Shown: positions 52,359 through 60,704 of the stretch, piece by piece | How the letters are laid out: each line of letters begins with the position of its first letter | Position numbering within the stretch: position 1 is the stretch's first letter | NCBI RefSeq assembly: GCF_007994985.1 | Contig: NZ_VOQF01000003.1 | Coordinates: forward strand, 434,001-498,000 | DNA: 64,000 bases | Direction of reading: 5' to 3' | Origin: Metabacillus litoralis | Lineage (GTDB): Bacteria > Bacillota > Bacilli > Bacillales > Bacillaceae | Notes under the pieces: model-generated | Database searches by the model: none | The model's input: the letters and a program-made list of their open reading frames with translations, nothing else | What the model was told of the DNA's origin: nothing | Made by a program: the position numbers and the translations under genes

Positions 52359-53849
52359 ATCTCCTTTAGGTAAAAATAAAATCAAAATGAAACTGATTAT
52401 CGCAAACAAGAATACAACCCAATATACACTATTCAAGGCATAACTTAACCCATCTTGTATAAGTACTCGTCCTTCTTCAGATAAATGATTTCGTTGACTT
52501 TGATCTAATAACATTGCTGTTGAGTCTAAGTTTAATGTATCTTCTACTCCATGTTTTGAAAAATAGTTAATAAGTTGGGTATTTAGTATTCCTCCTAGTA
52601 ATGCTGCTCCAATTGTACTCCCTACATTTCGCATAAACATATTTGTAGCTGTTGCAACACCACGTTTATTCCAATTCACATTACTTTGAATAGAAACAAT
52701 GAATGCTGTAGTAGTAAGTCCCATACCAATACCGATTAAAAATGAGCCTGTTGCAGCAAAAAGTGGACTGTCATTACTTTTTAGAATGATAAAAATAATA
52801 CTTCCTAAAATAAGAGAAATTCCACCAATTATAGAAGTTGTTCGATATCCAATTTTCAAAATTGATTTACCAGCTACGGTTGCCGCTATGGGCCATCCTA
52901 TTGACATGGTTGTTAATGTTAAGCCAGCAATAATAGCCGGTTCTTCCATAACTCCTTGTACAAAAGTAGGCAAAAAGGTAGAAAGACCAATAAGAATAAC
53001 GCCTGTAGTTAAGGATGTTAAATTTGCAATCAAGATTGATCGTTTTTTCCAAAGATCAAATGGCATCATTGGATCCTTTGCTTTACGCTCAACAAGAATA
53101 AATAAAAGGAAAGAAAATAATGAAAAGACAAGTAGCACGAAAATAGGAAATGAAATCCATTCCCATCTTACTCCTCCTTCGACAAGGATAAACATAAAGG
53201 AAGTTACTGATAAAGTCAGTAGAACGGCTCCTGCAAAATCAATTGATTGTTTTTTCTTTTCTACATTTTCATGGAGAAATAAATACAATCCTATTATTGC
53301 TAAAATCCCCAGAGGAACATTTAACCAGAAAACAAACCTCCAACTAACAAATTCTACAAGCAAACCTCCAAGTGCCGGTCCCATAATAGCTGAAATTCCC
53401 CACACACTTGATAAATAACCTTGTATCTTGGCACGCTCTTCTTTTGTATAGATATCTCCTACGATCGTTGATGCTATTGGCATAACTGCACCAGCACCAA
53501 AGCCTTGTATAAAGCGAAAGAAAATAAGCCACTCCATTGAAGGAGCAAAGCCACATAATATTGAACCAATTAAAAAAACGACAATTCCAAAGGTTAGAAC
53601 AGGTTTTCTACCATATAAATCTGATAACTTCCCATAAATTAAAACTGTTACTGCATTCATCAGTAAATATGAAGAAAAGACCCAGCTATATAAAGAGAAA
53701 TCTCCTAACTCTGCAACAATGGCAGGCATTGCAGTTGCAACAATTGTCGCCTCTATTGCAGCCATAAACATAGCAAGCATAACAGTGGCTAACACATAAG
53801 ACCTTTTTGTAGTATTAGATTTTCTTAGCCTCAATTTAATTTGTTCCAC
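52347..53849 (-). CDS. MFS multidrug transporter, DHA2 (14-helix) family
   Basis: Drug:proton antiporter of 500 residues. The N-terminus contains MAAIEATIVATAMPAIVAEL (motif D1 of DHA2), GKLSDLYGRKPVL is the cytosolic loop motif A, and the motif C region reads WGISAIMGPALGGLLVE. Fourteen helices fit the hydrophobic pattern, with a large outer loop before the last helix (THGVEDTLNLDSTAM-like). It starts with GTG behind AAGGCGGT. The substrate is unknown. With the neighbouring VOC gene it forms an accessory pair between ccpC and darB. Confidence 0.9.
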   Translation of the reverse strand: MEQIKLRLRKSNTTKRSYVLATVMLAMFMAAIEATIVATAMPAIVAELGDFSLYSWVFSSYLLMNAVTVLIYGKLSDLYGRKPVLTFGIVVFLIGSILCGFAPSMEWLIFFRFIQGFGAGAVMPIASTIVGDIYTKEERAKIQGYLSSVWGISAIMGPALGGLLVEFVSWRFVFWLNVPLGILAIIGLYLFLHENVEKKKQSIDFAGAVLLTLSVTSFMFILVEGGVRWEWISFPIFVLLVFSLFSFLLFILVERKAKDPMMPFDLWKKRSILIANLTSLTTGVILIGLSTFLPTFVQGVMEEPAIIAGLTLTTMSIGWPIAATVAGKSILKIGYRTTSIIGGISLILGSIIFIILKSNDSPLFAATGSFLIGIGMGLTTTAFIVSIQSNVNWNKRGVATATNMFMRNVGSTIGAALLGGILNTQLINYFSKHGVEDTLNLDSTAMLLDQSQRNHLSEEGRVLIQDGLSYALNSVYWVVFLFAIISFILILFLPKGDKAD

Positions 53850-53910
53850 AAAATGTACCGCCTTAACATAAGTGTTTTATGTAAAATCCAACATATTAAT
53901 TGAAGAAAAG

Positions 53911-53941
53911 AAAACGATGTAATAATTTTATACATCGTTTC
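53911..53941 (-). terminator. Terminator of darB
   Basis: AAACGATGTA pairs perfectly with TACATCGTTT across a nine-base A/T loop, followed by TCTTTTC on the minus strand. 11 bp past the stop. Confidence 0.75.
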
Positions 53942-53951
53942 CATAAAGTAG

Positions 53952-54401
53952 CTATTTTTTTGGGTTTAACAAATCTAGTCGTTTTTTTAACTGCTTCAAA
54001 ATTGCTCTTCTTGTAAATATACCTTCGAATACATGATCATTATTTTGTACACATATAAAGGGATGGTTAATAACAAGATCTAACCCTTTATCTAGGGTAT
54101 CATTTAAATTTAATCTTGGAATTGTTGTGTTCATTACTTCTTCGACTTTCATATTTTCTAGTTTTTCAAATTCAATTCGTTCAAGACCAAAGATATTGTC
54201 CATAATTAAATTCATTCCTATTAATCCATGCAACTTAAAGGTAGGATCTAGAACAGGCAAAGCGGTATATCCAGTTTTTGTTAACACAAGTAATGCATGC
54301 TCTAAATTATTACCAACTTGTACATGTGCCACTATATCCGCGGGTATCATAAGATCTTTTATTTTAATATCTATCAACATATCTGCATCCTTACTAAACA
54401 T
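53952..54401 (-). CDS. darB: CBS domain protein DarB (YkuL), c-di-AMP receptor
   Basis: A 149-residue protein made of two CBS domains (about 16-75 and 88-145). In B. subtilis this protein binds c-di-AMP and, when free, activates the stringent-response enzyme Rel and pyruvate carboxylase. IKDLMIPADIVAHVQVGNN, TGYTALPVLDPTFKLHGLIG and GIFTRRAILKQL match it well. It lies next to ykuK as in B. subtilis. GAGAGGAAG precedes the start. Confidence 0.88.
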   Translation of the reverse strand: MFSKDADMLIDIKIKDLMIPADIVAHVQVGNNLEHALLVLTKTGYTALPVLDPTFKLHGLIGMNLIMDNIFGLERIEFEKLENMKVEEVMNTTIPRLNLNDTLDKGLDLVINHPFICVQNNDHVFEGIFTRRAILKQLKKRLDLLNPKK

Positions 54402-54692
54402 CGTTGTTCTTCCTCTCTAGATAACTATGTCTATTCTACTTAAGATTATATAGAGGTTAATTCCCTTTTCTATCATATCATAAATAAATTAGATAGAGTA
54501 TTGGCAGGAGTACTAAAAGCTTGTCAATTTTATGGGGTTTTATTAAAGAAAGAAAATGATATAAATCTACAAAAATTGAGGACAAAAGGGAGTGTATTTA
54601 ACTGTTGTATTCGATCTCTTTAAACAAGTATGAAACATTAAACATCTTACTTCTTATTTATTGTTTACATGTCCGGTAATATTCTTTTTGTA

Positions 54693-55211
54693 TTACTTTG
54701 TATATCTATTTGCGTAACTAAACGCTGCATATGAATTGGGCTTAATTTTTGCCTCAATTCCCATTGATTCTATTCTACCAGTCATTTCCTGTATGAGCTC
54801 TTTTGTCATTCCATTTCTTCCTATATCCAAATGAATTTCAAATAATAAGTCTCCTCCATCATCGGCAAATGGAATAAGTAAATCTAATAGTTCATTTAAA
54901 TATTGTGATGTAAAGTAAGAAGCTATCTCAATGCTTAGTGCAGTTTCCATTGAGATTTTTTCACGTACACTATTTATAGGACGTTTAATATGGTAGTTTC
55001 TTAAACATCCCCATGCTCCTTTTCCAACTCTGTGTATGTGGATAGCTGTAATAAATTTCGTTTCATTTTGATGGACTTGTGAATCAGATCCTATTGATAA
55101 AACATAACATGATCGTGGGTCTTTTAGGATAAAATCCTTCAAACGATTGATAACAAATTCAAACGGCATTTGTTTTTCAGACACATTATAAAAGGTAAAG
55201 GATTCGTTCAT
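54693..55211 (-). CDS. ykuK: RNase H-like fold protein YkuK (DUF458)
   Basis: A cytosolic protein of 172 residues, the length of B. subtilis YkuK. IGSDSQVHQNETKFITAIHI holds the first acidic strand of the RNase H-like fold, and EIHLDIGRNGMTKELI the second; NSYAAFSYANRYTK is the conserved end. Function unknown. The ATG at 55211 has AAAGGAGTTGTGAC before it, whereas the longer frame lacks a site. The gene stands between darB and a mobile element. Confidence 0.9.
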   Translation of the reverse strand: MNESFTFYNVSEKQMPFEFVINRLKDFILKDPRSCYVLSIGSDSQVHQNETKFITAIHIHRVGKGAWGCLRNYHIKRPINSVREKISMETALSIEIASYFTSQYLNELLDLLIPFADDGGDLLFEIHLDIGRNGMTKELIQEMTGRIESMGIEAKIKPNSYAAFSYANRYTK

Positions 55212-55446
55212 GTCACAACTCCTTTTTATCTTTAGGCTATTCAATAATATAAGCAATATAGGATTCTTAAAAATCGGAACGTAGAATGTAATTACCGACT
55301 AGCAAAGGCTTTAAATCTTAAGATTAATAATCACCCTTTATAAGTCGGTTAATTTCACCTAATTATATATATGTATGAAACAAACTAATATTGTATACGA
55401 ATTTCCATTACAAGTTAATTATTGATACGCAAGTTCTGTTTATTAA

Positions 55447-55611
55447 AGGCTCTTTTCTGAAAGATTGTTGCTAATTTCCCTAATTTCACAGTTGGACCAT
55501 TGTTGTTATTGCATAATAAGGTACTAATCTTTGAAGAAAAGATGTCAGCATTCTTGATACAGTGTTGTTTACTTGGAATAACAAAAGCAACAAAGTTTAC
55601 GAAAACAGCCT
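55447..55611 (-). mobile_element. MITE family 2, intact copy D (165 bp)
   Basis: Same length as copy A but in the opposite direction: AGGCTCTTTTCTGAAAGAT at the left and the complement of AGGCTGTTTTCGTAAAC at the right. A perfect 6-bp duplication TATTAA (55441-55446 and 55612-55617) flanks it. No coding capacity; an antisense frame across it is chance. The remaining gap (55212-55724) holds nothing else but the terminator below. Confidence 0.85.
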
Positions 55612-55694
55612 TATTAAAACAATACATCTAAACATAATAGAGGGCTACTTTTATAAAATTAAGTAAAACAGTAAAACATTTTAAGAAAAACTGC

Positions 55695-55726
55695 CAAAAA
55701 AAAAGCCAAACCCATTGGGTCTGACT
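55695..55726 (-). terminator. Terminator of ykuJ and the zinc-ribbon gene
   Basis: An 11-bp stem with GU pairs (AGTCAGACCCA with TGGGTTTGGCT) is followed by nine T on the minus strand. It begins at the stop codon of the zinc-ribbon gene. Confidence 0.8.
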
Positions 55727-55877
55727 AATTTCCTTTACTTGTTTCAATATTTTTGATTGTCTCATGGCAATGAGAACAAGTAAAAATAACATTTTGATTT
55801 GATTGTGCAGTTAATGAGTTTGAAAGCATATCTTGCTCACGACAAAGCGGACAAATAACAATAGGCTCTTTTCTCAT
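55725..55877 (-). CDS. Small zinc-ribbon protein
   Basis: A 50-residue protein with two CxxC pairs, CPLC (Cys9, Cys12) and CSHC (Cys34, Cys37), which is the layout of a zinc ribbon. There is no further similarity that I can name. The ATG at 55877 is chosen for AAAGGAGCCAGC upstream. It follows ykuJ by 22 bp in one operon. In B. subtilis the antirepressor gene abbA lies in this place, but AbbA has no such cysteines, so this is a different protein. Confidence 0.75.
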   Translation of the reverse strand: MRKEPIVICPLCREQDMLSNSLTAQSNQNVIFTCSHCHETIKNIETSKGN

Positions 55878-55899
55878 GCTGGCTCCTTTACTTCCATAT

Positions 55900-56136
55900 T
55901 TACTGAAGTAGGTCGAAAATTTCCATAGCAATCATATCAATATTATCAAACTGATAAGATTGAGGCTTATCACCTTTTTGGTAAACCTCTAATTCAAATG
56001 TGCTATTTTTATCAAAGTATTTTACACTACAGCGTTTCTCACCTTCAACTTCAAAAAAACGTTGAAGTGGTTCTCCTGAACCTGAATTCTCTTGTAAGTT
56101 TTGAAGCCTTGTAATAATGCCTAATAATTGTGACAT
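55900..56136 (-). CDS. ykuJ: Conserved small protein YkuJ
   Basis: A 78-residue cytosolic protein with the YkuJ sequence pattern: MSQLLGIITRLQNLQ, RFFEVEGEKRCSVKYFDKN, FELEVYQKGDKPQSYQFDNI and AMEIFDLLQ. The family is restricted to Bacillales and has no known function; its fold is a small alpha/beta sheet. GGAAGGGGG precedes the ATG. It is co-transcribed with the zinc-ribbon gene. Confidence 0.9.
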   Translation of the reverse strand: MSQLLGIITRLQNLQENSGSGEPLQRFFEVEGEKRCSVKYFDKNSTFELEVYQKGDKPQSYQFDNIDMIAMEIFDLLQ

Positions 56137-56390
56137 TTCATATCCCCCTTCCGGAAGAGTTAACGTATAACTAATTCCTCTTTTTATTGTTTTACTCTAC
56201 CATACATTATATCCACAAAACAACGATCCGATAAATACTGTCTTTACTTTGTGCCAAATCAATTTTACACTATGTATGAAAGGATTACCAAGGAAATCCC
56301 TTTTCATTCTTTTTCTTTTAAAATTTCGAAGAAGCAATTAAACTGACTTGAATCGGAATGTAAGTTTAAGAAGAGTAATGCATGGCAATA

Positions 56391-56539
56391 AAAGCTTTTT
56401 TTGCAAAGACTTCATAGTACTTCTTATTAGTTTAACATTTAAAAAGCAATAAAAAATCTAGTGGCAGCTATATCTTTCATTAAGATACCATATATAAAAG
56501 CATTATATAATTAGTATCACTTCTTAAGAAAAGAGCCAT
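56391..56539 (+). mobile_element. MITE family 2, degenerate copy F
   Basis: It starts AAAGCTTTTTTTGCAAAG and ends CTTAAGAAAAGAGCC; the inner CTAGTGGCAGCT is shared with copy C. Both ends have decayed and no duplication is evident. The rest of the 637-bp gap upstream of the glutaredoxin gene is A/T-rich and holds no gene I can support. Confidence 0.6.
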
Positions 56540-56773
56540 TACAAATTAGCCTATGTTATTGTAACACATTTTTTATAAATTCATCCTAGTTTTAAAAATT
56601 TGTATGACCGACTTTTTTAATAACTAAAAGAAGATAGAACTACATTGCCAATAAATGTGTATCTAAAGTAAAAAGGTTAATGAAAATCAAGTTTTACAGA
56701 AGATTTCCTAATTACACAATAATAAAACAGTACTATTATAAAAGAAATAGTATGTCTGGAGGAAAATATCTAC

Positions 56774-57016
56774 ATGAAACATGTCATTGTCTATTCACAA
56801 CCAAATTGCCCGCCATGTCAAGTTGTTAAGCAATTTTTAGAGCATCATCAAATAGAATTCATTGAAAAGGATGTAAGTCAAGATCATGATGCGAGAGAAA
56901 AATTAATAAATGAATTACATTCTACTTCTACACCGACAGTTACTATTAATGAAGAGATTGTAACAGGATTTGATTTAAAAAGGTTAGAGGAACTTTTGGA
57001 TATTAACACTAAATAA
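56774..57016 (+). CDS. Glutaredoxin-like protein (NrdH type)
   Basis: An 80-residue thioredoxin-fold protein with active site CPPC (Cys12, Cys15) in YSQPNCPPCQVVKQFL and the cis-Pro segment STPTVTINEE, then TGFDLKRLEELL. Such proteins reduce disulfides, for example in ribonucleotide reductase, with help from thioredoxin reductase. TCTGGAGGAAAATATCTAC precedes the ATG. Single gene on the plus strand that faces the small-RNA candidate; both use the same terminator hairpin. Confidence 0.88.
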   Translation: MKHVIVYSQPNCPPCQVVKQFLEHHQIEFIEKDVSQDHDAREKLINELHSTSTPTVTINEEIVTGFDLKRLEELLDINTK

Positions 57017-57068
57017 AAAACTCAAAAATCAACAGATTAAATTCAACAGAAGTTAAAAATATGCAAAT

Positions 57069-57100
57069 AAAAAAGCTTGGTGACCAGCCAAGCTTTTTTT
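57069..57100. terminator. Bidirectional terminator (glutaredoxin gene / small RNA)
   Basis: AAAAAAGCTTGG pairs perfectly with CCAAGCTTTTTT around an eight-base loop. T-runs are present on both strands, so it ends the plus-strand gene and the minus-strand RNA. Confidence 0.9.
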
Positions 57101-57257
57101 CCGTTCTATTTATTAAAAGGGGTTTGGGGAAAATCGAGAGTTTAATGACTAATCAAGTACCTACATAGATGAATGACCAATTCATCTTTGCTTTTTCTAA
57201 GCTAGCTTCACCTCCTAGATATAATCTTATGTAAATCAAAGTTGATTATCTTTCTTA
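57069..57257 (-). ncRNA. fsrA: Fur-controlled small RNA candidate, FsrA-like
   Basis: No gene of normal size lies behind a strong Fur-controlled promoter. Transcription from near 57257 would give about 190 nt ending in the hairpin at 57069-57100. Near its 3' part is CCCCAAACCCC (57119-57129 region), like the C-rich pairing segments of FsrA. B. subtilis FsrA, the iron-sparing small RNA, lies between ykuI and ykuJ as I recall, the same place. This RNA would be longer than the 84-nt FsrA. An AGGAGGTGA inside it could also serve a tiny ORF, but none has a start at proper distance. Confidence 0.6.
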
Positions 57258-57263
57258 ATTACA

Positions 57264-57292
57264 ATGATAATGATTATCATTGTCGTTGTCAA
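57264..57292 (-). promoter_or_regulatory. SigA promoter overlapped by a perfect Fur box
   Basis: TTGACA (57287-57292) and TATCAT (57264-57269) on the minus strand are 17 bp apart. TGATAATGATTATCA at 57265-57279 is a perfect 7-1-7 Fur box that covers the -10 and half of the spacer. Confidence 0.85.
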
Positions 57293-57608
57293 CAAAATTT
57301 TTCAAAAATAAATATTAATATAAAATTTATATGTCATGATGCTATGCAGGTTAGTTACACACACAAGCAACCTCATAGTTAAGGGGTAATAAAAAAAAAT
57401 AGCAGACTGTTGACAAACACTCGCTTTCTTCATTACTCACCTTTCTTTGGTGCTCATTACAAGGCTTTGTACATCGAAAGTGAAGCAATTTCAATCAGTT
57501 TAAGGAGCTTGTATATATTTGTCTACTTTTTGTATTAATTAATGTTTGCAAAGACATTTGGTTTTGGAAATAAAAATGGAATTGAGCATAAAAAAATTAA
57601 CATTAACT

Positions 57609-57705
57609 GCTACTGGAGACTACGAAAGGTTTAAGCCCCAGGGAAGAAGCCAATAAATAGCAAAAAGGCTTCCTTCAGGGGGGGAATACTGGCGAAGCAG
57701 TCTAC
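57609..57705. other. GC-rich, possibly structured, non-coding element
   Basis: Within A/T-rich DNA this stretch contains TACTGGAGACTAC and TACTGGCGAAGCAGTCTAC as related direct copies, a stem GGAAGCC/GGCTTC, and a run of seven G (C on the minus strand). It holds no frame. I could not match it to a riboswitch or RNA I know. The remainder of 57300-57608 shows nothing definite. Confidence 0.35.
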
Positions 57706-57760
57706 TCATCCATAGTTTAAAGATACAATGACAAAGTGCAAAAAATGAACCTGAATTTCC

Positions 57761-58438
57761 TTAAAAATAGAAATCATTAATAAGATTTTTTGATAATAGA
57801 TATGTAGATAAAAAGGATATTCCTTGAGTCGCATTACTTAAGTTATACTGATTAAATTCAACAGTCTCACTTGTCGATAACCTATTTACCACATTTGTAT
57901 CAATCAAATCTAGGTGAACCATATTACTTCGAGCAGGTTCTTTATTTAGAAACGGTTTATTCACTTCATGTTCAATACTGCTTATTTTCCAATTATTATT
58001 TGTCTTTTTCAAAAAGACAACTTCATAATGGTTATCATATGATACAGGACCTTCGTTATTAGCTTCAAAATATTCATATATCATTGCCTGTTCATCAACA
58101 ATTTCAATAACTGTCTCTCCGTTATATTGAAAAAATGGAATTGTATTTTTAGGTAAATCTGTACCATATACAATGTATTGGTTATTTACTGACTCTACAT
58201 TTTCCTTTAAATATACTTTAATGAAGGAATCTAAAAAGTATTCTCCTAATATCCTTTCTATTTCTTCCTTAGATCTAGGTTCTTCTGTTAATGAAACTTG
58301 AGCTTCAAACGCATTTTGGACATGTGATAAAATATCTGATTGAGGCCTTTCATTGGGTTTCTCAGCAGCTACATGTTGAGAAAGTGAAATTAAGAAGATA
58401 AAAAATATAAATAGAACTTTCATTCGAACTTGTCCCAA
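57761..58438 (-). CDS. Secreted protein of unknown function (possibly DUF3993)
   Basis: A 225-residue (or 220) exported protein: a cleavable signal peptide (KVLFIFFIFLISLSQHVAA) followed by a soluble domain of mixed strands and helices. ERILGEYFLDSFIKVYLKEN and YEVVFLKKTNNNWKISSIEH resemble secreted Bacillus proteins I remember as DUF3993, without certainty. AAAGGATG suits a TTG start at 58438; an ATG five codons later lacks a good site. It lies between the small-RNA region and a small membrane protein gene. B. subtilis ykuH stands nearby but identity is not claimed. Confidence 0.6.
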   Translation of the reverse strand: MGQVRMKVLFIFFIFLISLSQHVAAEKPNERPQSDILSHVQNAFEAQVSLTEEPRSKEEIERILGEYFLDSFIKVYLKENVESVNNQYIVYGTDLPKNTIPFFQYNGETVIEIVDEQAMIYEYFEANNEGPVSYDNHYEVVFLKKTNNNWKISSIEHEVNKPFLNKEPARSNMVHLDLIDTNVVNRLSTSETVEFNQYNLSNATQGISFLSTYLLSKNLINDFYF

Positions 58439-58644
58439 CCAAACTCATCCTTTCAAAATAATCATTTTTTATAGACTCAAATATGTATACCTCTATCTTA
58501 TCAACTCTAATACCTATTTTGATGAATTAAAATTCGTAAAATTGCTTTAAAAAGCGACAATATTTCTAATAATATTTACCCCTATTCACATATTACAAAC
58601 CATTTATAAAATGCTCTACTTGAAAGATTGTTAAATTAGACGAC

Positions 58645-58674
58645 AAAAAAGTGGACAATTATTGTCCACTTTTA
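58645..58674 (-). terminator. Terminator of the small membrane protein gene
   Basis: AAAAGTGGACAAT pairs perfectly with ATTGTCCACTTTT, followed by TTG on the minus strand. It begins immediately after the stop codon. Confidence 0.85.
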
Positions 58675-58914
58675 TCACCAGGATATTGTAAAGGCTAAAT
58701 AAAAGATATAAGCCAATGCAAGAATACCTGCAATTATATAGGCTAGAAAAATCGGATTACGCATATAAGGATGTTCTTGAACTTTTTCATTTATTTGTGT
58801 ATCATAGGTTGATTTGCGCTCACTTACAAGTTTCCCAACTTTAAATGTATAAATTAAACTAACACCTAAAATCAAAAGCGCTATTACACCGAGTACCATT
58901 GTTAAGTAAGTCAT
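58675..58914 (-). CDS. Small two-helix membrane protein of unknown function
   Basis: A 79-residue protein with two membrane helices (about 3-25 and 54-76) and a charged middle part (KLVSERKSTYDTQINEKVQE). No known family is recognised. AAAGGGGTGA lies nine bases before the ATG. It follows ykuI after 58 bp in the same direction and may be in its operon, which ends at the terminator directly behind it. Confidence 0.7.
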   Translation of the reverse strand: MTYLTMVLGVIALLILGVSLIYTFKVGKLVSERKSTYDTQINEKVQEHPYMRNPIFLAYIIAGILALAYIFYLAFTISW

Positions 58915-58972
58915 CTAGTTAAGTCACCCCTTTTAAAAATAGGATAACTCAACACATACAAAAATATGCTAC

Positions 58973-60190
58973 TTATAACAGTCCCTCTTCTTCAAATAAA
59001 TATTCGTATGATAAATCTACAAACAAATAATGATTATGATTTAGAGGATAAGAGAAGGTTCTAATGAGCTCTCCTGTTTCAATATCACTATAAACGTCAC
59101 TTAAAAAACCCTTCTTTTCAAATCGCATTTTAATAATATTGGCCAAAAAATATGGACGCCAACTCCAATTCTTCATATAATATTCAGGTTGTACAATCCA
59201 TTTATCTTTTTTAAAAATATTAACCGATTGTTGAAAGCCATCTTCATCACAAATATAAATTCGAAAACAGCAATCATCTAAATCACCTGATAATTGGTTG
59301 AGTAACAATTCATAATTATCATTTTGTTTATCATGATTTAAAAGACTTTGATGTATTCTTTTATGAAATTGTTCTGTAAAATTGTAGAGGTTTTCAAGCT
59401 TCTTCTTCTCTGTAGAAATAAATCTCTGGAATTCATGCTTCAATCTTACCTTTGAAGCATCTCGCTGTGTGAATTCTCTCTTAGGCTTATCAAGAAAGTA
59501 ACCTTGATAATAACGACCGCCATTTTTCCAAGCATATTGAAGCTGAAAATTCACCTCAACATCCTCATATAAAAGAGTGGCACCTATCTTTCTTGCTAAA
59601 AGCGAAATTGAATACAACACATCATAATAAGACTGCAAAGGTGATGTTAATCTTAAAGGGTGTAAATCAATTTTAAGAATGTCTGGTGACAGCAAACCTA
59701 TCCGATCTAAATTGCTACTTGATTTACCGATATTATCTATAGCAATTTTTATTCCGTATGTTCTATAGTAAGTTAACAGATGATAAAGTTGTTCCATGTC
59801 TCCTCGAAAATTATGTTCTGTAATTTCCAGAACTAGTTGATTTAAATTCAATCCATTCTCTTTCTTTTCAAGCAGAGCTTCTAGAAAACTTTCACCATGA
59901 TCAAGCATGAGTAAATTTGCGTCCCTGTTAATAAATAGAAGGATTTCGGTATCATTAAGGTCTATAAATTCATTTAAGGCTTTATGTAAAATATAATCAT
60001 CAACTTCTATTCGGTATTCATCAGGAATATTTTCATCATGAAAAAAAGATCCTAAACTCTCGACGTCATGATTAACCTGAATTCTCCCCAAAACCTCATA
60101 ACCCACTACCCGCTGTTCATCAGCACTAAATATTGCTTGATAGTATGGTATAACCTTTTCAAGATTTGTTAACACATCTAACGGATCCAA
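58973..60190 (-). CDS. ykuI: EAL-domain c-di-GMP binding protein YkuI
   Basis: A 405-residue cytosolic protein with an EAL domain (about 15-250) and a PAS-like C-terminal domain (about 270-400). The EAL signature has decayed to YEVLGR (residues 31-36), as in B. subtilis YkuI, which binds c-di-GMP but does not cleave it in tests. Other pocket residues look kept (NRDANLLMLD, LEITEH, KIAIDNIG, KIDLH, YEDVE, YYQGY). It starts at TTG with GAGGGG six bases upstream. The neighbour at the right edge has intact GGDEF and EAL motifs. Confidence 0.92.
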   Translation of the reverse strand: MDPLDVLTNLEKVIPYYQAIFSADEQRVVGYEVLGRIQVNHDVESLGSFFHDENIPDEYRIEVDDYILHKALNEFIDLNDTEILLFINRDANLLMLDHGESFLEALLEKKENGLNLNQLVLEITEHNFRGDMEQLYHLLTYYRTYGIKIAIDNIGKSSSNLDRIGLLSPDILKIDLHPLRLTSPLQSYYDVLYSISLLARKIGATLLYEDVEVNFQLQYAWKNGGRYYQGYFLDKPKREFTQRDASKVRLKHEFQRFISTEKKKLENLYNFTEQFHKRIHQSLLNHDKQNDNYELLLNQLSGDLDDCCFRIYICDEDGFQQSVNIFKKDKWIVQPEYYMKNWSWRPYFLANIIKMRFEKKGFLSDVYSDIETGELIRTFSYPLNHNHYLFVDLSYEYLFEEEGLL

Positions 60191-60518
60191 TACAATCCCC
60201 TCACCTATATCTATCTAAAGTATTAAAATTATACCATAAAGTGAGACTTCCTTCACTTATGATATACTTTACGAAATAGAGTGTTTTACTGACTTAGCTT
60301 ATAAGACGTTAAAATTTTAAAAGCAGTAGGATTACAAAAATAGAAGAATGCGACAACAGTATTTTAACAATTTAGAAATCAAATAATGATTGTAAGTGTT
60401 ATTACGCCGCTCCTAAAAATATACTTCGTTAAGCTATGACTTTGTTCGGAATTTTATTCATCACTTTAAGTTAAGTCCCAGCCTCTTAAGGCAAAAAAGA
60501 CAAATCTCTTCCACTGGA
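60191..60518. other. Gap between ykuI and fadH, no gene
   Basis: A/T-rich sequence without frames or repeats I can support. The ykuI promoter should be here but is not clear. Confidence 0.4.
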
Positions 60519-60552
60519 AAAAAGCTCCTAGGCTTTTCCTAGGAGCTTTCCT
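60519..60552 (-). terminator. Terminator of fadH
   Basis: AAAGCTCCTAGG pairs perfectly with CCTAGGAGCTTT across AAAAG, followed by TTT on the minus strand. It lies about 150 bp past the fadH stop. Confidence 0.8.
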
Positions 60553-60704
60553 TCATTTTCTCTTTTTTGCGAGCAGTCAATTGTCTTGAGCTCCAGTTAC
60601 ACTAAAATTAAAAAATAGGTGATAACCTTTCCAAAACACGTAAAACAAATTATTATGACGTTACTTCTTTCATTTCTAACACGAGATACAGGTATGTTAC
60701 CATC

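Noticed and set aside
52699-53418. Plus-strand frame of 239 codons opposite the MFS gene
   Set aside because: A long antisense frame that arises from the codon bias of a hydrophobic protein; no ribosome site or recognisable motif, while the minus strand encodes a full DHA2 transporter.
55415-55627. Minus-strand frame of 70 codons
   Set aside because: It runs across the MITE copy D and its flanking duplication; no ribosome site or protein-like pattern.
57130-57230. Tiny ORFs inside the Fur-controlled RNA
   Set aside because: AGGAGGTGA is a perfect ribosome site, but the nearest ATG is 23 bases away and gives ten codons, and the frame directly after it stops after four codons. Kept only as a remark in the RNA entry.
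57609-57705. Riboswitch of cobalamin, glycine or SAM type
   Set aside because: Conserved core sequences of these classes were looked for and do not fit; no downstream gene of the expected pathway.
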